Source: Nocardioides sp. LHD-245 (lineage in GTDB: Bacteria > Actinomycetota > Actinomycetes > Propionibacteriales > Nocardioidaceae). Taken from it: 64,000 nt of DNA. Below are positions 53,310-60,781 of the stretch, piece by piece. The notes beneath the pieces are model-generated. The model did no database searches and was not told the origin of the DNA. It saw only the letters and a list, made by a program, of their open reading frames with translations. Numbering within the stretch: position 1 is the first letter of the stretch; each line of letters begins with the position of its first letter. The stretch lies in NCBI RefSeq assembly GCF_030929495.1, contig NZ_JAVFWN010000003.1:372001-436000 (forward strand), in the 5' to 3' direction. The position numbers were made by a program, and so were the translations under genes.

Positions 53310-53540
53310 ATGCAGGATCGGGTCGAGCAGATCGTTCGAGAGTTCGTCGCGCGGGTCAAGCCCGAGGCCGGTGAGGTCGCCGTCGAGACGCCGCTGTACG
53401 CCGACGGCGTGGGCCTGGACTCGCTGGAGGCCGCCGAGCTCTCGGCGGTCCTCGAGGACGAGTTCGGCACGGACCCCTTCCAGGGCGAGACGATGCCCGA
53501 GACGCTGAGCGACATCGTCTCGTTCTACGCGACCGCCTGA
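53310..53540 (+). CDS. Acyl carrier protein
   Basis: A 76-residue ACP. The phosphopantetheine Ser is S38 in GVGLDSLEAAEL, the second helix is acidic as expected, and the length is normal. It is not next to fatty-acid synthase genes but to a lone adenylating enzyme and a ketoreductase. Such an ACP usually carries an acyl or aminoacyl group for attachment to a glycan or small molecule. Confidence 0.92.
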   Translation: MQDRVEQIVREFVARVKPEAGEVAVETPLYADGVGLDSLEAAELSAVLEDEFGTDPFQGETMPETLSDIVSFYATA

Positions 53541-53558
53541 GTCGGACCCGGAGCCCGC

Positions 53559-54929
53559 GTGATCGAGTTCCTGCGCCGCGGCGCGGAGGCGGGGCCGCAG
53601 CGGCCGGCCGTGGTCACCCACGAGCAGACCGTCTCCTACGGCGAGCTGCTGGCGATGGCCGAGCGCGCCGCGACCGGGCTGGCCGCGCTCGGTGCCGAGC
53701 GGATCGCCCTGGCGGACCACGAGGCCGCGCCCGTGGTCGCGATGATGGCCGCCGCCGCCTCCACCGGGGTCGAGGTCTGCCTGCTCCCGCCCGACGAGGC
53801 CGAGCAGGTGCTCGACCTGGTGGTGAGGTTCGACCACCCGGTCGTCGTGACCGACCGCGACGACCTGCCGGCGTCCGCGCTGCCGGACGGCGTGCGCCGG
53901 GTCGGACTCGGCGAGCTGCTCGCGACCACCGCGGAGGTCACCGTCCGCGAGCTGCCGGCACGCCGGCCCCATCTGGTCCTCACCACGGGGACGACCGGCG
54001 CGCCCCGCGGCGTCCGCCACGACTGGGGCCGCCTGGTCCGCACCACCGCGCACGTCCGGCCCGCCGCCGACGAGCGCTGGCTGCTGGCGTTCGGGCTCCA
54101 CCAGTTCGCCGGGCTCCAGGTGCTGCTGCACGTCTTCGCCGCCGGCGCGACCCTCGTCGCCCCGGCGCCGCGCCGCCCGCGCGAGGGCCTCGCCGCGATG
54201 CGCGCGCTGGCGGTCACGCACGCGAGCGCCACACCGACGTACTGGCGGTTCCTGCTCGCCGAGCTGCGCGCCGACGGGGGCCCGGTGCCGTCGCTGCGTC
54301 AGATCACGCTGGGCGGCGAGGCGATCCCCGGTCCGCTGCTGGGCGAGCTCGCGGCGACCTTCCCCGACACGCCCGTCTCCCAGGTCTACGCGGCGTCCGA
54401 GTTCGGCTCCACCGGCTCGATGCGCGACCGCCGGGCGGGTCTGTCGACCGCCGTGCTGGAGCGCGGCGACGACGCGGACGTCGCGCTGAAGGTCGTCGAC
54501 GGCGAGCTGTGGATCCGCTCGCGCACCGGCATGGTCGGCTACTACGGCGAGCCCGACGTCGACGCCGAGGAGTGGCGCCCCACGGGCGATCTCGTCGCCG
54601 TCGAGGACGGTCGCCTGGTGTTCCTGGGACGCTCCTCGGAGATCATCAACGTCGGCGGGGTGAAGGTGCACCCGCTCGTCGTCGAGGAGCGGATCGGCGC
54701 CGTCGCGGGCGTCGACGTCGCCCGGGTCTACGGGAGGCGGAACCCGATGACGGGTCAGATCGTTGCGGTGGAGGTGGTGGCGTCCGCAGGCGCGGACACC
54801 ACCGCGATCGACGCCGCCATCCGCGCGGCGTGCGCCGACCTCCCGTCGGCGTCCCGCCCCCGCAGCATCCGGTTCGTCGACGAGGTCAGCACGACCGGGA
54901 GCAAGATCGTCAGGAGAGAAGCACCGTGA
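53559..54929 (+). CDS. AMP-dependent acyl-adenylating ligase
   Basis: A 456-residue ANL-superfamily enzyme. The P-loop is VLTTGTTGAPRGVRH, A5 is VYAASEFGSTGS, A7 is PTGDLV, A8 is GRSSEIINVGGVKV and the catalytic Lys is in GSKIVRR at the C-terminus. It is shorter than acyl-CoA synthetases (about 500-550) and lacks part of the N-terminal subdomain, as do ACP-loading ligases. It begins 19 nt after the ACP gene and overlaps the reductase (GTGA). Likely role: activate a carboxylic acid and load it on the ACP. Confidence 0.88.
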   Translation: MIEFLRRGAEAGPQRPAVVTHEQTVSYGELLAMAERAATGLAALGAERIALADHEAAPVVAMMAAAASTGVEVCLLPPDEAEQVLDLVVRFDHPVVVTDRDDLPASALPDGVRRVGLGELLATTAEVTVRELPARRPHLVLTTGTTGAPRGVRHDWGRLVRTTAHVRPAADERWLLAFGLHQFAGLQVLLHVFAAGATLVAPAPRRPREGLAAMRALAVTHASATPTYWRFLLAELRADGGPVPSLRQITLGGEAIPGPLLGELAATFPDTPVSQVYAASEFGSTGSMRDRRAGLSTAVLERGDDADVALKVVDGELWIRSRTGMVGYYGEPDVDAEEWRPTGDLVAVEDGRLVFLGRSSEIINVGGVKVHPLVVEERIGAVAGVDVARVYGRRNPMTGQIVAVEVVASAGADTTAIDAAIRAACADLPSASRPRSIRFVDEVSTTGSKIVRREAP

Positions 54930-55678
54930 GCGAGACCAGCACCGCCGAGCCGCGCGTCGTCGTCGTCACCGGCGGCAGCCGCGGGCTCGGAGCCGGCATC
55001 GTGCAGGCCTATCTCGACGAGGGCGATGTCGTCGCCACCTGCGCCCGCAGCAGCACGCCCGAGGTGGAGAAGTGGCAGGGCGATCCCGCGGTCGCCGGCC
55101 GCTTCCTGTTCCAGCCGGCCGACGTGTCGAGCTCCGCGGACTGCGCGGCCTTCGTCAACGCCGTGATCGAGCGGTTCGGCCGCATCGACGTGCTGATCAA
55201 CAACGCCGGCGTCGCCCGCGACGGCGTGATCGGGCTGACCTCCGACGAGGACATCGACGTCGTGGTCGACCTCAACGTCAAGGGCTCGCTCTACATGGCC
55301 CGCCAGGTCAGCCGCCGGATGATGGTCAAGCGCAGCGGCACGATCGTCAACATCTCCTCGGTCGTCGGCCGTTCCGGCTATCGCGGCCTCGCCGTCTACA
55401 GCGCCACCAAGGCCGCCCTGGAGGGCATGACCCGCGCGCTGGCCCGTGAGCTCGGCACCCGCGGCATCACCGTCAACGCGATCGCGCCCGGCTACCTGCG
55501 CACGGAGATGAGCCACGGGCTCGACGAGGAGCAGCTGCAGCAGATCGTGCGCCGTACGCCCGCCGGCCGGCTCGGCGACCCCGAGGACATCGCGCGCGCC
55601 TGCCAGTTCCTGACCGATCCGCGCAACACCTACCTGACCGGCCAGGTGCTCGTCGTCGACGGCGGCCTGACCGGCTGA
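54926..55678 (+). CDS. 3-oxoacyl-ACP reductase-like SDR (FabG family)
   Basis: A 250-residue classical SDR. The nucleotide site is VTGGSRGLGAG, NNAGV supplies the second motif, and the catalytic tetrad is N, S (ISSVVG), Y and K in YSATKAALEG. The GTG start overlaps the ligase stop and AGGAGAG precedes it. It would reduce a 3-oxoacyl or similar ketone on the neighbouring ACP to a hydroxyacyl group. No ketosynthase lies in the cassette, so the acyl chain is supplied from outside. Confidence 0.9.
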   Translation: MSETSTAEPRVVVVTGGSRGLGAGIVQAYLDEGDVVATCARSSTPEVEKWQGDPAVAGRFLFQPADVSSSADCAAFVNAVIERFGRIDVLINNAGVARDGVIGLTSDEDIDVVVDLNVKGSLYMARQVSRRMMVKRSGTIVNISSVVGRSGYRGLAVYSATKAALEGMTRALARELGTRGITVNAIAPGYLRTEMSHGLDEEQLQQIVRRTPAGRLGDPEDIARACQFLTDPRNTYLTGQVLVVDGGLTG

Positions 55679-55687
55679 GCCGGGAGA

Positions 55688-56650
55688 TCAGTACCAGGGG
55701 CGGCGCAGCCCGCGGGCGGCGGCGTAGGTGCCGTACGCGAGCTCGGCGGCCCGCCGGACCCGCCGGGTCTCGTACGGCGCGGCCAGCGCGGCGTCGTAGC
55801 GCGTGAGGGCCTGCTCCCACGCCACCGCCAACGTCTGCGCGGGGTCGGAGTCGGGCCGGATCCGGCGTGCGGCGTGGGTCCACAGCCGCTCGTCGAGCCG
55901 GGTACGTCGGGCGAGCAGCTCCTCGGTGCGGCCGTCGAGCTCGGACCCGAGGCGCGGCCGTCGCCGGCGCGGCACCGAGACCCGCTCGTTGAGCCGGATG
56001 TCGGGCAGCGTGAGCCCGACGGCGCTGCCCAGGTGCTCCAGGAAGCGGGGATCCTCGACGAGACCCACATGATCGAAGCGATCGAGCGAGTCGAGCGCGG
56101 CACCGAGGATCTCCTCCTCCTGGCTCTCCTCGATGAAGGAGGTCGGCGACAGCAGCGGGTGCGGCCAGGCGAGGAAGCGCGTGATCGTGTTGTCGATGTT
56201 CGGCGCGATCATGGCGTGGTCGAGGTAGTCGCCGAGGCCCCCGCGGGCGACCCGGAAGGCGACCGAGCCCGCGTGCCCGAAGTGGCGCAGGTCGAAGTCG
56301 GAGAGCGCTCGGCTGTGCACCCACTGCGAGAGCACCCGCAGCCGCGGATGGCGCAGGATCGTGACCTCCCGGCGGTCGTCGTAGCGGGCGCGGGTGGTGC
56401 CGGGCGCGATGTGGCCGGTGATGAAGTCCCCGTCGGCGGGCAGCTCCTCGGGGCTGCGGACGAAGGTCGCGGCCGCCTGCGGACGGAGCGCGTCGAACCG
56501 GTCGTAGCCGCCGACGAGGGAGACGTCGACCCGGTAGACCGTGGTCGCGTCCGGAGGAAGCGCCGCCACGATCGCGTTGCGCACCGACGTGCCGGCGCAC
56601 TTCGGGATGTGGTTGAAGACGAGAGGTCGCTGGTGGGACGGCGCGCTCAC
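55688..56650 (-). CDS. PAPS-dependent sulfotransferase family protein
   Basis: A 320-residue protein of the Sulfotransfer_2/3 type. The 5' phosphosulfate-binding loop is NHIPKCAGTSVRNAI near the N-terminus and the 3' phosphate loop is VTILRHPRLRVLSQW, with the Ser and Arg that bind PAPS. DNTITRFLAW and VGLVEDPRFL fit carbohydrate sulfotransferases. The start is GTG 56650 after AAAGGAG. No PAPS-synthesis gene is in the window. A sulfotransferase in this locus implies a sulfated glycan. Confidence 0.82.
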   Translation of the reverse strand: MSAPSHQRPLVFNHIPKCAGTSVRNAIVAALPPDATTVYRVDVSLVGGYDRFDALRPQAAATFVRSPEELPADGDFITGHIAPGTTRARYDDRREVTILRHPRLRVLSQWVHSRALSDFDLRHFGHAGSVAFRVARGGLGDYLDHAMIAPNIDNTITRFLAWPHPLLSPTSFIEESQEEEILGAALDSLDRFDHVGLVEDPRFLEHLGSAVGLTLPDIRLNERVSVPRRRRPRLGSELDGRTEELLARRTRLDERLWTHAARRIRPDSDPAQTLAVAWEQALTRYDAALAAPYETRRVRRAAELAYGTYAAARGLRRPWY

Positions 56651-56738
56651 GGGACTCCTTTCGCGGACCCGGCGGCGTTCGCCGCGCACCCATCGGGCCC
56701 GGGTTCTCCAACGACCGTCCTGGGGCCGGCGTTACCCG

Positions 56739-56744
56739 TATCCT
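56739..56744 (+). promoter_or_regulatory. -10 box of the flippase gene
   Basis: TATCCT, 6 nt before GTG 56751; predicts a leaderless mRNA. Confidence 0.45.
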
Positions 56745-56750
56745 GCACCC

Positions 56751-58079
56751 GTGTCGACGTCCTCCCCTGCCGCGTCCGTGTCAGCGGCCGAGCGGCACCG
56801 ACCGGTCCCGTGGTGGCTGCTCGCCGGAGCGGGCGTGCTCACCCAGCTGCTCACCATGGCCAGCGGCATCATGGCCGCGCGGATGCTGGGCGTCGAGGGT
56901 CGCGGGCAGGTTCTGCTGGTGGCGACGCTCGGCGCGGTCGCCGCGCAGCTGACGCTCGGTGGCGGGCTGCCCAACGCGATCACCAAGCAGCTCGCGGAGC
57001 GCGGGATCCCGGCCCGGGACGGACTGCGGGGGCTGGCGCGCTCGTGGCTGGTGATCGGGGTGGCGGCCGGGGCGGTCGGCGCGGCGTACTTCGTGTTCGT
57101 CGACCGCGACGAGCTCGGCGTCGACACCGGGCTCCTGGCCGTGGCGGTCGTGCTCACCGCGCTCAACGCGATGGCGGCGCGGATCCTGATGGGGGCGATG
57201 CTGGGGGAGGGGACCGAGCCGATCCGGATCGCCCTGACCGGGGTGCTGCCGCAGGCGGCGGTCGTGGCCGCCTTCGGCGTGTGCCTGGCCTTCGGGTGGA
57301 ACCTCGGGCCGGTGGGCGTCCCGTTCGTCATCCTGGCGTTCAGCGGCGGCGTGCTGCTGGCCCGGATCAGGAGCCTGCGTCCCTCACTCGGTGCGGACGC
57401 GCCGCGCCTGGACCGCGACGAGCTGCGCAGCCTCGCGCGCCGCGGGCACGTGAGCAGCGTCGGGCCCATCGACGGGCTCCAGCTCGACCGCTTCCTGGTG
57501 GGCTCCCTGCTCGGCAACACCATGCTGGGCCTGTACGGCGTCGCCTCCGCCCTCTCCGCGCTGCACAACGTGCTCGGGATGTCACTGGCCGGGGTGGCGC
57601 TGCCACGGTTGGCGGTGCTGCAGACCGACCCGGCGGCCGAGCGGGAGTACGTCCGGCGCACGCTCGGTCTCACGGCCGTGCTGATGCTCGTGATCACGGT
57701 GCCGCTCGAGCTGGCGATGGAGCCGCTGGTGCGGCTGACCTTCGGCACGGAGTTCCTCGGTGCGGTCGAGTGCGCCCGCTGGGTCGTGCTCGCCGCGAGC
57801 ATGCTGGGCCTGCGCCGGGTGCTCATCGCCGTCCTCCAGGCCCGGGACCACGCCCGCTATGCCTCGATCGTGGAGTTCGTGCTCGCGGCCGCGCTCGCGG
57901 TCGGCATCGTGGTCGCCGCGCTCGACGACAGCATCGTGCTGGTCGGCATCCTGCTGACGGCGGTGGCGGCCACGGCCTGCCTGCTCCTGGGCTTCGGCGT
58001 GCTCGTCACCACGGCGTCCGGACACCTTCCCGGGTCCGGGTCCGCGGAGTCTGCCGCCGACGGTGCCGCCGGTGCGTAG
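56751..58079 (+). CDS. Lipid-linked oligosaccharide flippase (Wzx-like, MATE/MVF superfamily)
   Basis: A 442-residue membrane protein with about twelve helices, split as two six-helix halves joined by a basic loop around residue 210. It begins WWLLAGAGVLTQLLTMASGIMAARMLGVEGRGQ, typical of Wzx/PST flippases (R-x-L-G-x-x-x-R/K-G-x). No Walker or catalytic motif exists. It would move lipid-linked repeat units across the membrane for polymerisation by the ligase-like protein at 35.5 kb. The start GTG lies 6 nt after TATCCT. Confidence 0.85.
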   Translation: MSTSSPAASVSAAERHRPVPWWLLAGAGVLTQLLTMASGIMAARMLGVEGRGQVLLVATLGAVAAQLTLGGGLPNAITKQLAERGIPARDGLRGLARSWLVIGVAAGAVGAAYFVFVDRDELGVDTGLLAVAVVLTALNAMAARILMGAMLGEGTEPIRIALTGVLPQAAVVAAFGVCLAFGWNLGPVGVPFVILAFSGGVLLARIRSLRPSLGADAPRLDRDELRSLARRGHVSSVGPIDGLQLDRFLVGSLLGNTMLGLYGVASALSALHNVLGMSLAGVALPRLAVLQTDPAAEREYVRRTLGLTAVLMLVITVPLELAMEPLVRLTFGTEFLGAVECARWVVLAASMLGLRRVLIAVLQARDHARYASIVEFVLAAALAVGIVVAALDDSIVLVGILLTAVAATACLLLGFGVLVTTASGHLPGSGSAESAADGAAGA

Positions 58080-58082
58080 GAT
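58077..58082 (+). promoter_or_regulatory. -10 box inside the flippase stop codon
   Basis: TAGGAT begins with the TAG stop of the flippase gene (58077-58079) and lies 7 nt before ATG 58090; a separate leaderless promoter is likely. Confidence 0.45.
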
Positions 58083-58089
58083 CCCGGCC

Positions 58090-59139
58090 ATGTCGAGTGT
58101 CGAAACTGCTCCCGAGGTCGCCCCGACGGCGGCGGAGCGCACCACCCACGTGCCGTTCACCGGCCGGGTCAAGCGTCTCCTCTCCCGGTTCGCGCCGGGC
58201 TTCCTGATCGCCTTCCTCGACCGCGTGGTCTTCCGGGTCCGCCGGGCCCGGATCCGCGGCGTCCGCCGGGTCTTCGGCCGGCTCGGCTACAACGTCGCCC
58301 ACCGGGCCGACTACTACTCGACGCTGCCGGTGCTCGAGGAGATCGAGGAGACCCGGGCCCGCTGGGACCGGCCCTCGGGCCTGCCGGGCCTCGACGTCGA
58401 CCTGCCCGCGATGCGCGAGCGCCTCGACGGCCTCGCCGCGCGGTGGGAGGCCGAGTTCCTCGCCGAGACCGGCGACTACCTCGCCAACACCCGCCGGGGG
58501 TTCGGCCCGGGCTATCCCGAGTTCGACGCGCGCACGCTCTACTACATGCTGCGCGAGCACAAGCCGGCCCGCTATCTCGAGGTCGGCTCGGGTCTGTCCA
58601 CCTACTACGCCTCGCTCGCCGGCCGGCGCAACGCCGCCGAGGGCGCGCCGCTGCAGATCACCTGCGTCGAGCCGTACCCCTTCGACGCGCTGCGCTCGCT
58701 GCCCAACTTCCAGCTCGTCGAGGGCTTCGTCCAGGACGTCCCCACCGCGCGGTTCGAGGAGCTGGAGGCGGGCGACCTGCTGTTCATCGACTCCTCCCAC
58801 TCGCTCAAGATCGACAGCGACGTCGCCTACCTCTTCCTCGAGGTGCTGCCGCGGATCAAGCCGGGTGTCATCGTCCACATCCACGACGTGCCGTTCCCGT
58901 TCAACACGCCCTACCCGGCCGACACCTGGCTGTTCGGCGAGCGGTGGCCGGTCTACTGGAACGAGGCGATGGTCGTGCAGACCTTCCTCGCCTTCAACAA
59001 GGAGTTCCCGATCGAGCTGTCGGTGCCGATGCTGCGCCACGACGACGAGGCGGCCCTGAGGCGCAGCCACCCGCGGTACGTACCGGTGGCCGACGACCCC
59101 AACCCCCCGTCGTCGCTCTGGCTGCGCCGGGTCGGCTGA
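58090..59139 (+). CDS. SAM-dependent methyltransferase (type 24)
   Basis: A 349-residue protein. An N-terminal helical region of about 160 residues precedes the methyltransferase fold: YLEVGSGLSTYYASLA (motif I), ITCVEPYPFDALRSL (post-I acidic), LLFIDSSHSLKIDSDVAYLF and VIVHIHDVPFPFN. This layout matches Methyltransf_24 proteins that act on capsule or cell-wall sugars. Length is larger than the 220-residue core family because of the N-terminal region. Confidence 0.85.
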   Translation: MSSVETAPEVAPTAAERTTHVPFTGRVKRLLSRFAPGFLIAFLDRVVFRVRRARIRGVRRVFGRLGYNVAHRADYYSTLPVLEEIEETRARWDRPSGLPGLDVDLPAMRERLDGLAARWEAEFLAETGDYLANTRRGFGPGYPEFDARTLYYMLREHKPARYLEVGSGLSTYYASLAGRRNAAEGAPLQITCVEPYPFDALRSLPNFQLVEGFVQDVPTARFEELEAGDLLFIDSSHSLKIDSDVAYLFLEVLPRIKPGVIVHIHDVPFPFNTPYPADTWLFGERWPVYWNEAMVVQTFLAFNKEFPIELSVPMLRHDDEAALRRSHPRYVPVADDPNPPSSLWLRRVG

Positions 59140-59164
59140 GCTCCCGGACGGACACGGCCCGCGA

Positions 59165-59200
59165 ACGACACAGGCCCCGCCTCGGCGGGGCCTGTGTCGT
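59165..59200. terminator. Bidirectional terminator between convergent genes
   Basis: A 16-bp perfect stem (arm ACGACACAGGCCCCGC) with a CTCG loop. It lies 25 nt after the methyltransferase stop and 17 nt from the tyrosine-kinase stop on the other strand. Confidence 0.8.
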
Positions 59201-59216
59201 GTCCGGGTGAGCGAGA

Positions 59217-60644
59217 TCAGCGCGGCGCGGCGCGCTTGCCCCCTGCGGCCGGGCCGCCGGAGCGCCCCGACTTGCCGCGCTCGGGGCTGGTCTCCTCGTA
59301 GTAGTAATAGTAGTAGGAGCCGATCGCGCGCTTGGCGACCATGTTGACCACGATGCCGTAGAGCCGGCCACCGACCTGGTTGAGCCGCTTGACGGCCTCG
59401 CCGACCTGGTCGCGCGTGGTGGTGGCGTGGCGGACGACCAGGATGACGCCGTCGCCGATGGTGGCCAGGACCGACGTGTCTGCGACCGGCAGCAGCGGCG
59501 GCGCGTCGATGATCACGATGTCGTACGACGCCCGCAGCCGCTGCAGCAGGTCCTGGGTGATCCGCGACTGCAGGATCTCGGTCGGGTTCGGCGGCTTCGC
59601 GCCCGACGCGAGGACGTGCAGGCCGCTGGCCTCGTGGACCTGGATCGCGTCGTGGATCTCGGTGCGGCCGATGAGAGCCGTCGTGAGTCCGATCGCCGGG
59701 TCCAGGCCCAGGGTCGTCGCGACCCGGGGCCGGCGCAGGTCGGCGTCGATGATCAGCGTGTTGCGGCCGGTCTGGGCGAGGGCGACGGCGAGGTTGGTGG
59801 CCGTCATGGTCTTGCCCTCGCCGGGCACGGCGCTGGTGATCACCAGGCAGCGCGGCTGGTTGTCGAGGTCGATGAACTGCAGGTTGGTGCGCAGCAGCCG
59901 GAACGCCTCGGTGCGCGCGGCGAAGCCGCCGAGGTCGGTCAGCAGGGGAGCGTTGCGCATGTCGGTGTCGAAGCCGACGCTCGCCAGGACCGGCGCCTCG
60001 GTGATCTCGCTGACGTGGTCGGCGGTCCGGATCGTCCGGTCCAGCAGCTCACGCACCAGTGCCAGGGCGATGCCGAGCAGCAGGCCGACGAGGCCGGCGA
60101 CGACGAGATAGAGCGCCGTGCGGGGGCTGACCTGCGAGGGGTTGTAGCTCGCCTTGTCGGTGATCTGGGCGGTGATCTGGGGCGACTCACCCGACGACGT
60201 CCCACCCGGGGTCTCCAACTCGGAGATGTAGCGGGTGAACTGGTCGGTGAGGACGTCGTTGATCGTCTGGGCCTGCCGGGCCGAGGTGTCGGTCACCTTG
60301 AGTTGGATCAGCGAGGTGGTCTCGACGACCTCGGCGGTGATCTCGCCCGCGAGCTGTCCCGGCGTCATGTCCAGGTCGAGGGCGTCGATCACGCGCTGGG
60401 AGAGCTCCTGGCTGCGCGCCAGGTCGGCGTACGCCGTGGCCCGGGTCTGCGCGAAGTACAGCGCCGTGATCGCGTCGGTGCTCTCCCGCACGTCGACGCT
60501 GAGGAAGACGGTCGACTTCGACTCGTACTTGGGCGTGAGGACGACGAAGCTCAGCAACGAGGCGACACCGACTCCGACGGCCATGAGGGCCACGACGCTG
60601 AGCCACCGGCGCCGGAGCACTCCGACGAACTGTTTGAAGTCCAA
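59217..60644 (-). CDS. Polysaccharide co-polymerase/bacterial tyrosine autokinase (Wzc-type)
   Basis: A 475-residue fusion of a Wzz-like chain-length domain and a BY-kinase. Helices are at about 15-36 and 177-198. The ATP site has Walker A VPGEGKTM (273-280), A' LIIDADLRRPR (297-307) and Walker B IVIIDAPP (376-383). The tail holds six consecutive tyrosines, Y444-Y449 in GSYYYYYYEE, the autophosphorylation cluster. A TTG start at 60644 is preferred because GAGGG precedes it and LDFKQFVGVLRRRW begins the domain. It controls chain length and export by cycles of phosphorylation. Confidence 0.92.
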   Translation of the reverse strand: MDFKQFVGVLRRRWLSVVALMAVGVGVASLLSFVVLTPKYESKSTVFLSVDVRESTDAITALYFAQTRATAYADLARSQELSQRVIDALDLDMTPGQLAGEITAEVVETTSLIQLKVTDTSARQAQTINDVLTDQFTRYISELETPGGTSSGESPQITAQITDKASYNPSQVSPRTALYLVVAGLVGLLLGIALALVRELLDRTIRTADHVSEITEAPVLASVGFDTDMRNAPLLTDLGGFAARTEAFRLLRTNLQFIDLDNQPRCLVITSAVPGEGKTMTATNLAVALAQTGRNTLIIDADLRRPRVATTLGLDPAIGLTTALIGRTEIHDAIQVHEASGLHVLASGAKPPNPTEILQSRITQDLLQRLRASYDIVIIDAPPLLPVADTSVLATIGDGVILVVRHATTTRDQVGEAVKRLNQVGGRLYGIVVNMVAKRAIGSYYYYYYEETSPERGKSGRSGGPAAGGKRAAPR

Positions 60645-60768
60645 AGTGTCGACCCTCGTCCTCGCGTGTGGGGGCAGTGTGATCCGGCACGCGGCCGGCG
60701 GTCGAAAGTGTAGGCGGTCACTGCGCCCGATGGCGCAGGACGCCACACGTCGGCACCCGAAGTACCTC

Positions 60769-60774
60769 TATGCT
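60769..60774 (+). promoter_or_regulatory. -10 box of the DUF4012 gene
   Basis: TATGCT, 7 nt before ATG 60782; predicts a leaderless mRNA. Confidence 0.45.
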
Positions 60775-60781
60775 CGCCCCC

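Noticed and set aside
59427..60713. 428-codon plus-strand frame opposite the BY-kinase
   Set aside because: Low-complexity Arg/Gly/Asp composition, an out-of-phase mirror of the minus-strand gene with the expected codon bias; the kinase motifs are unambiguous.
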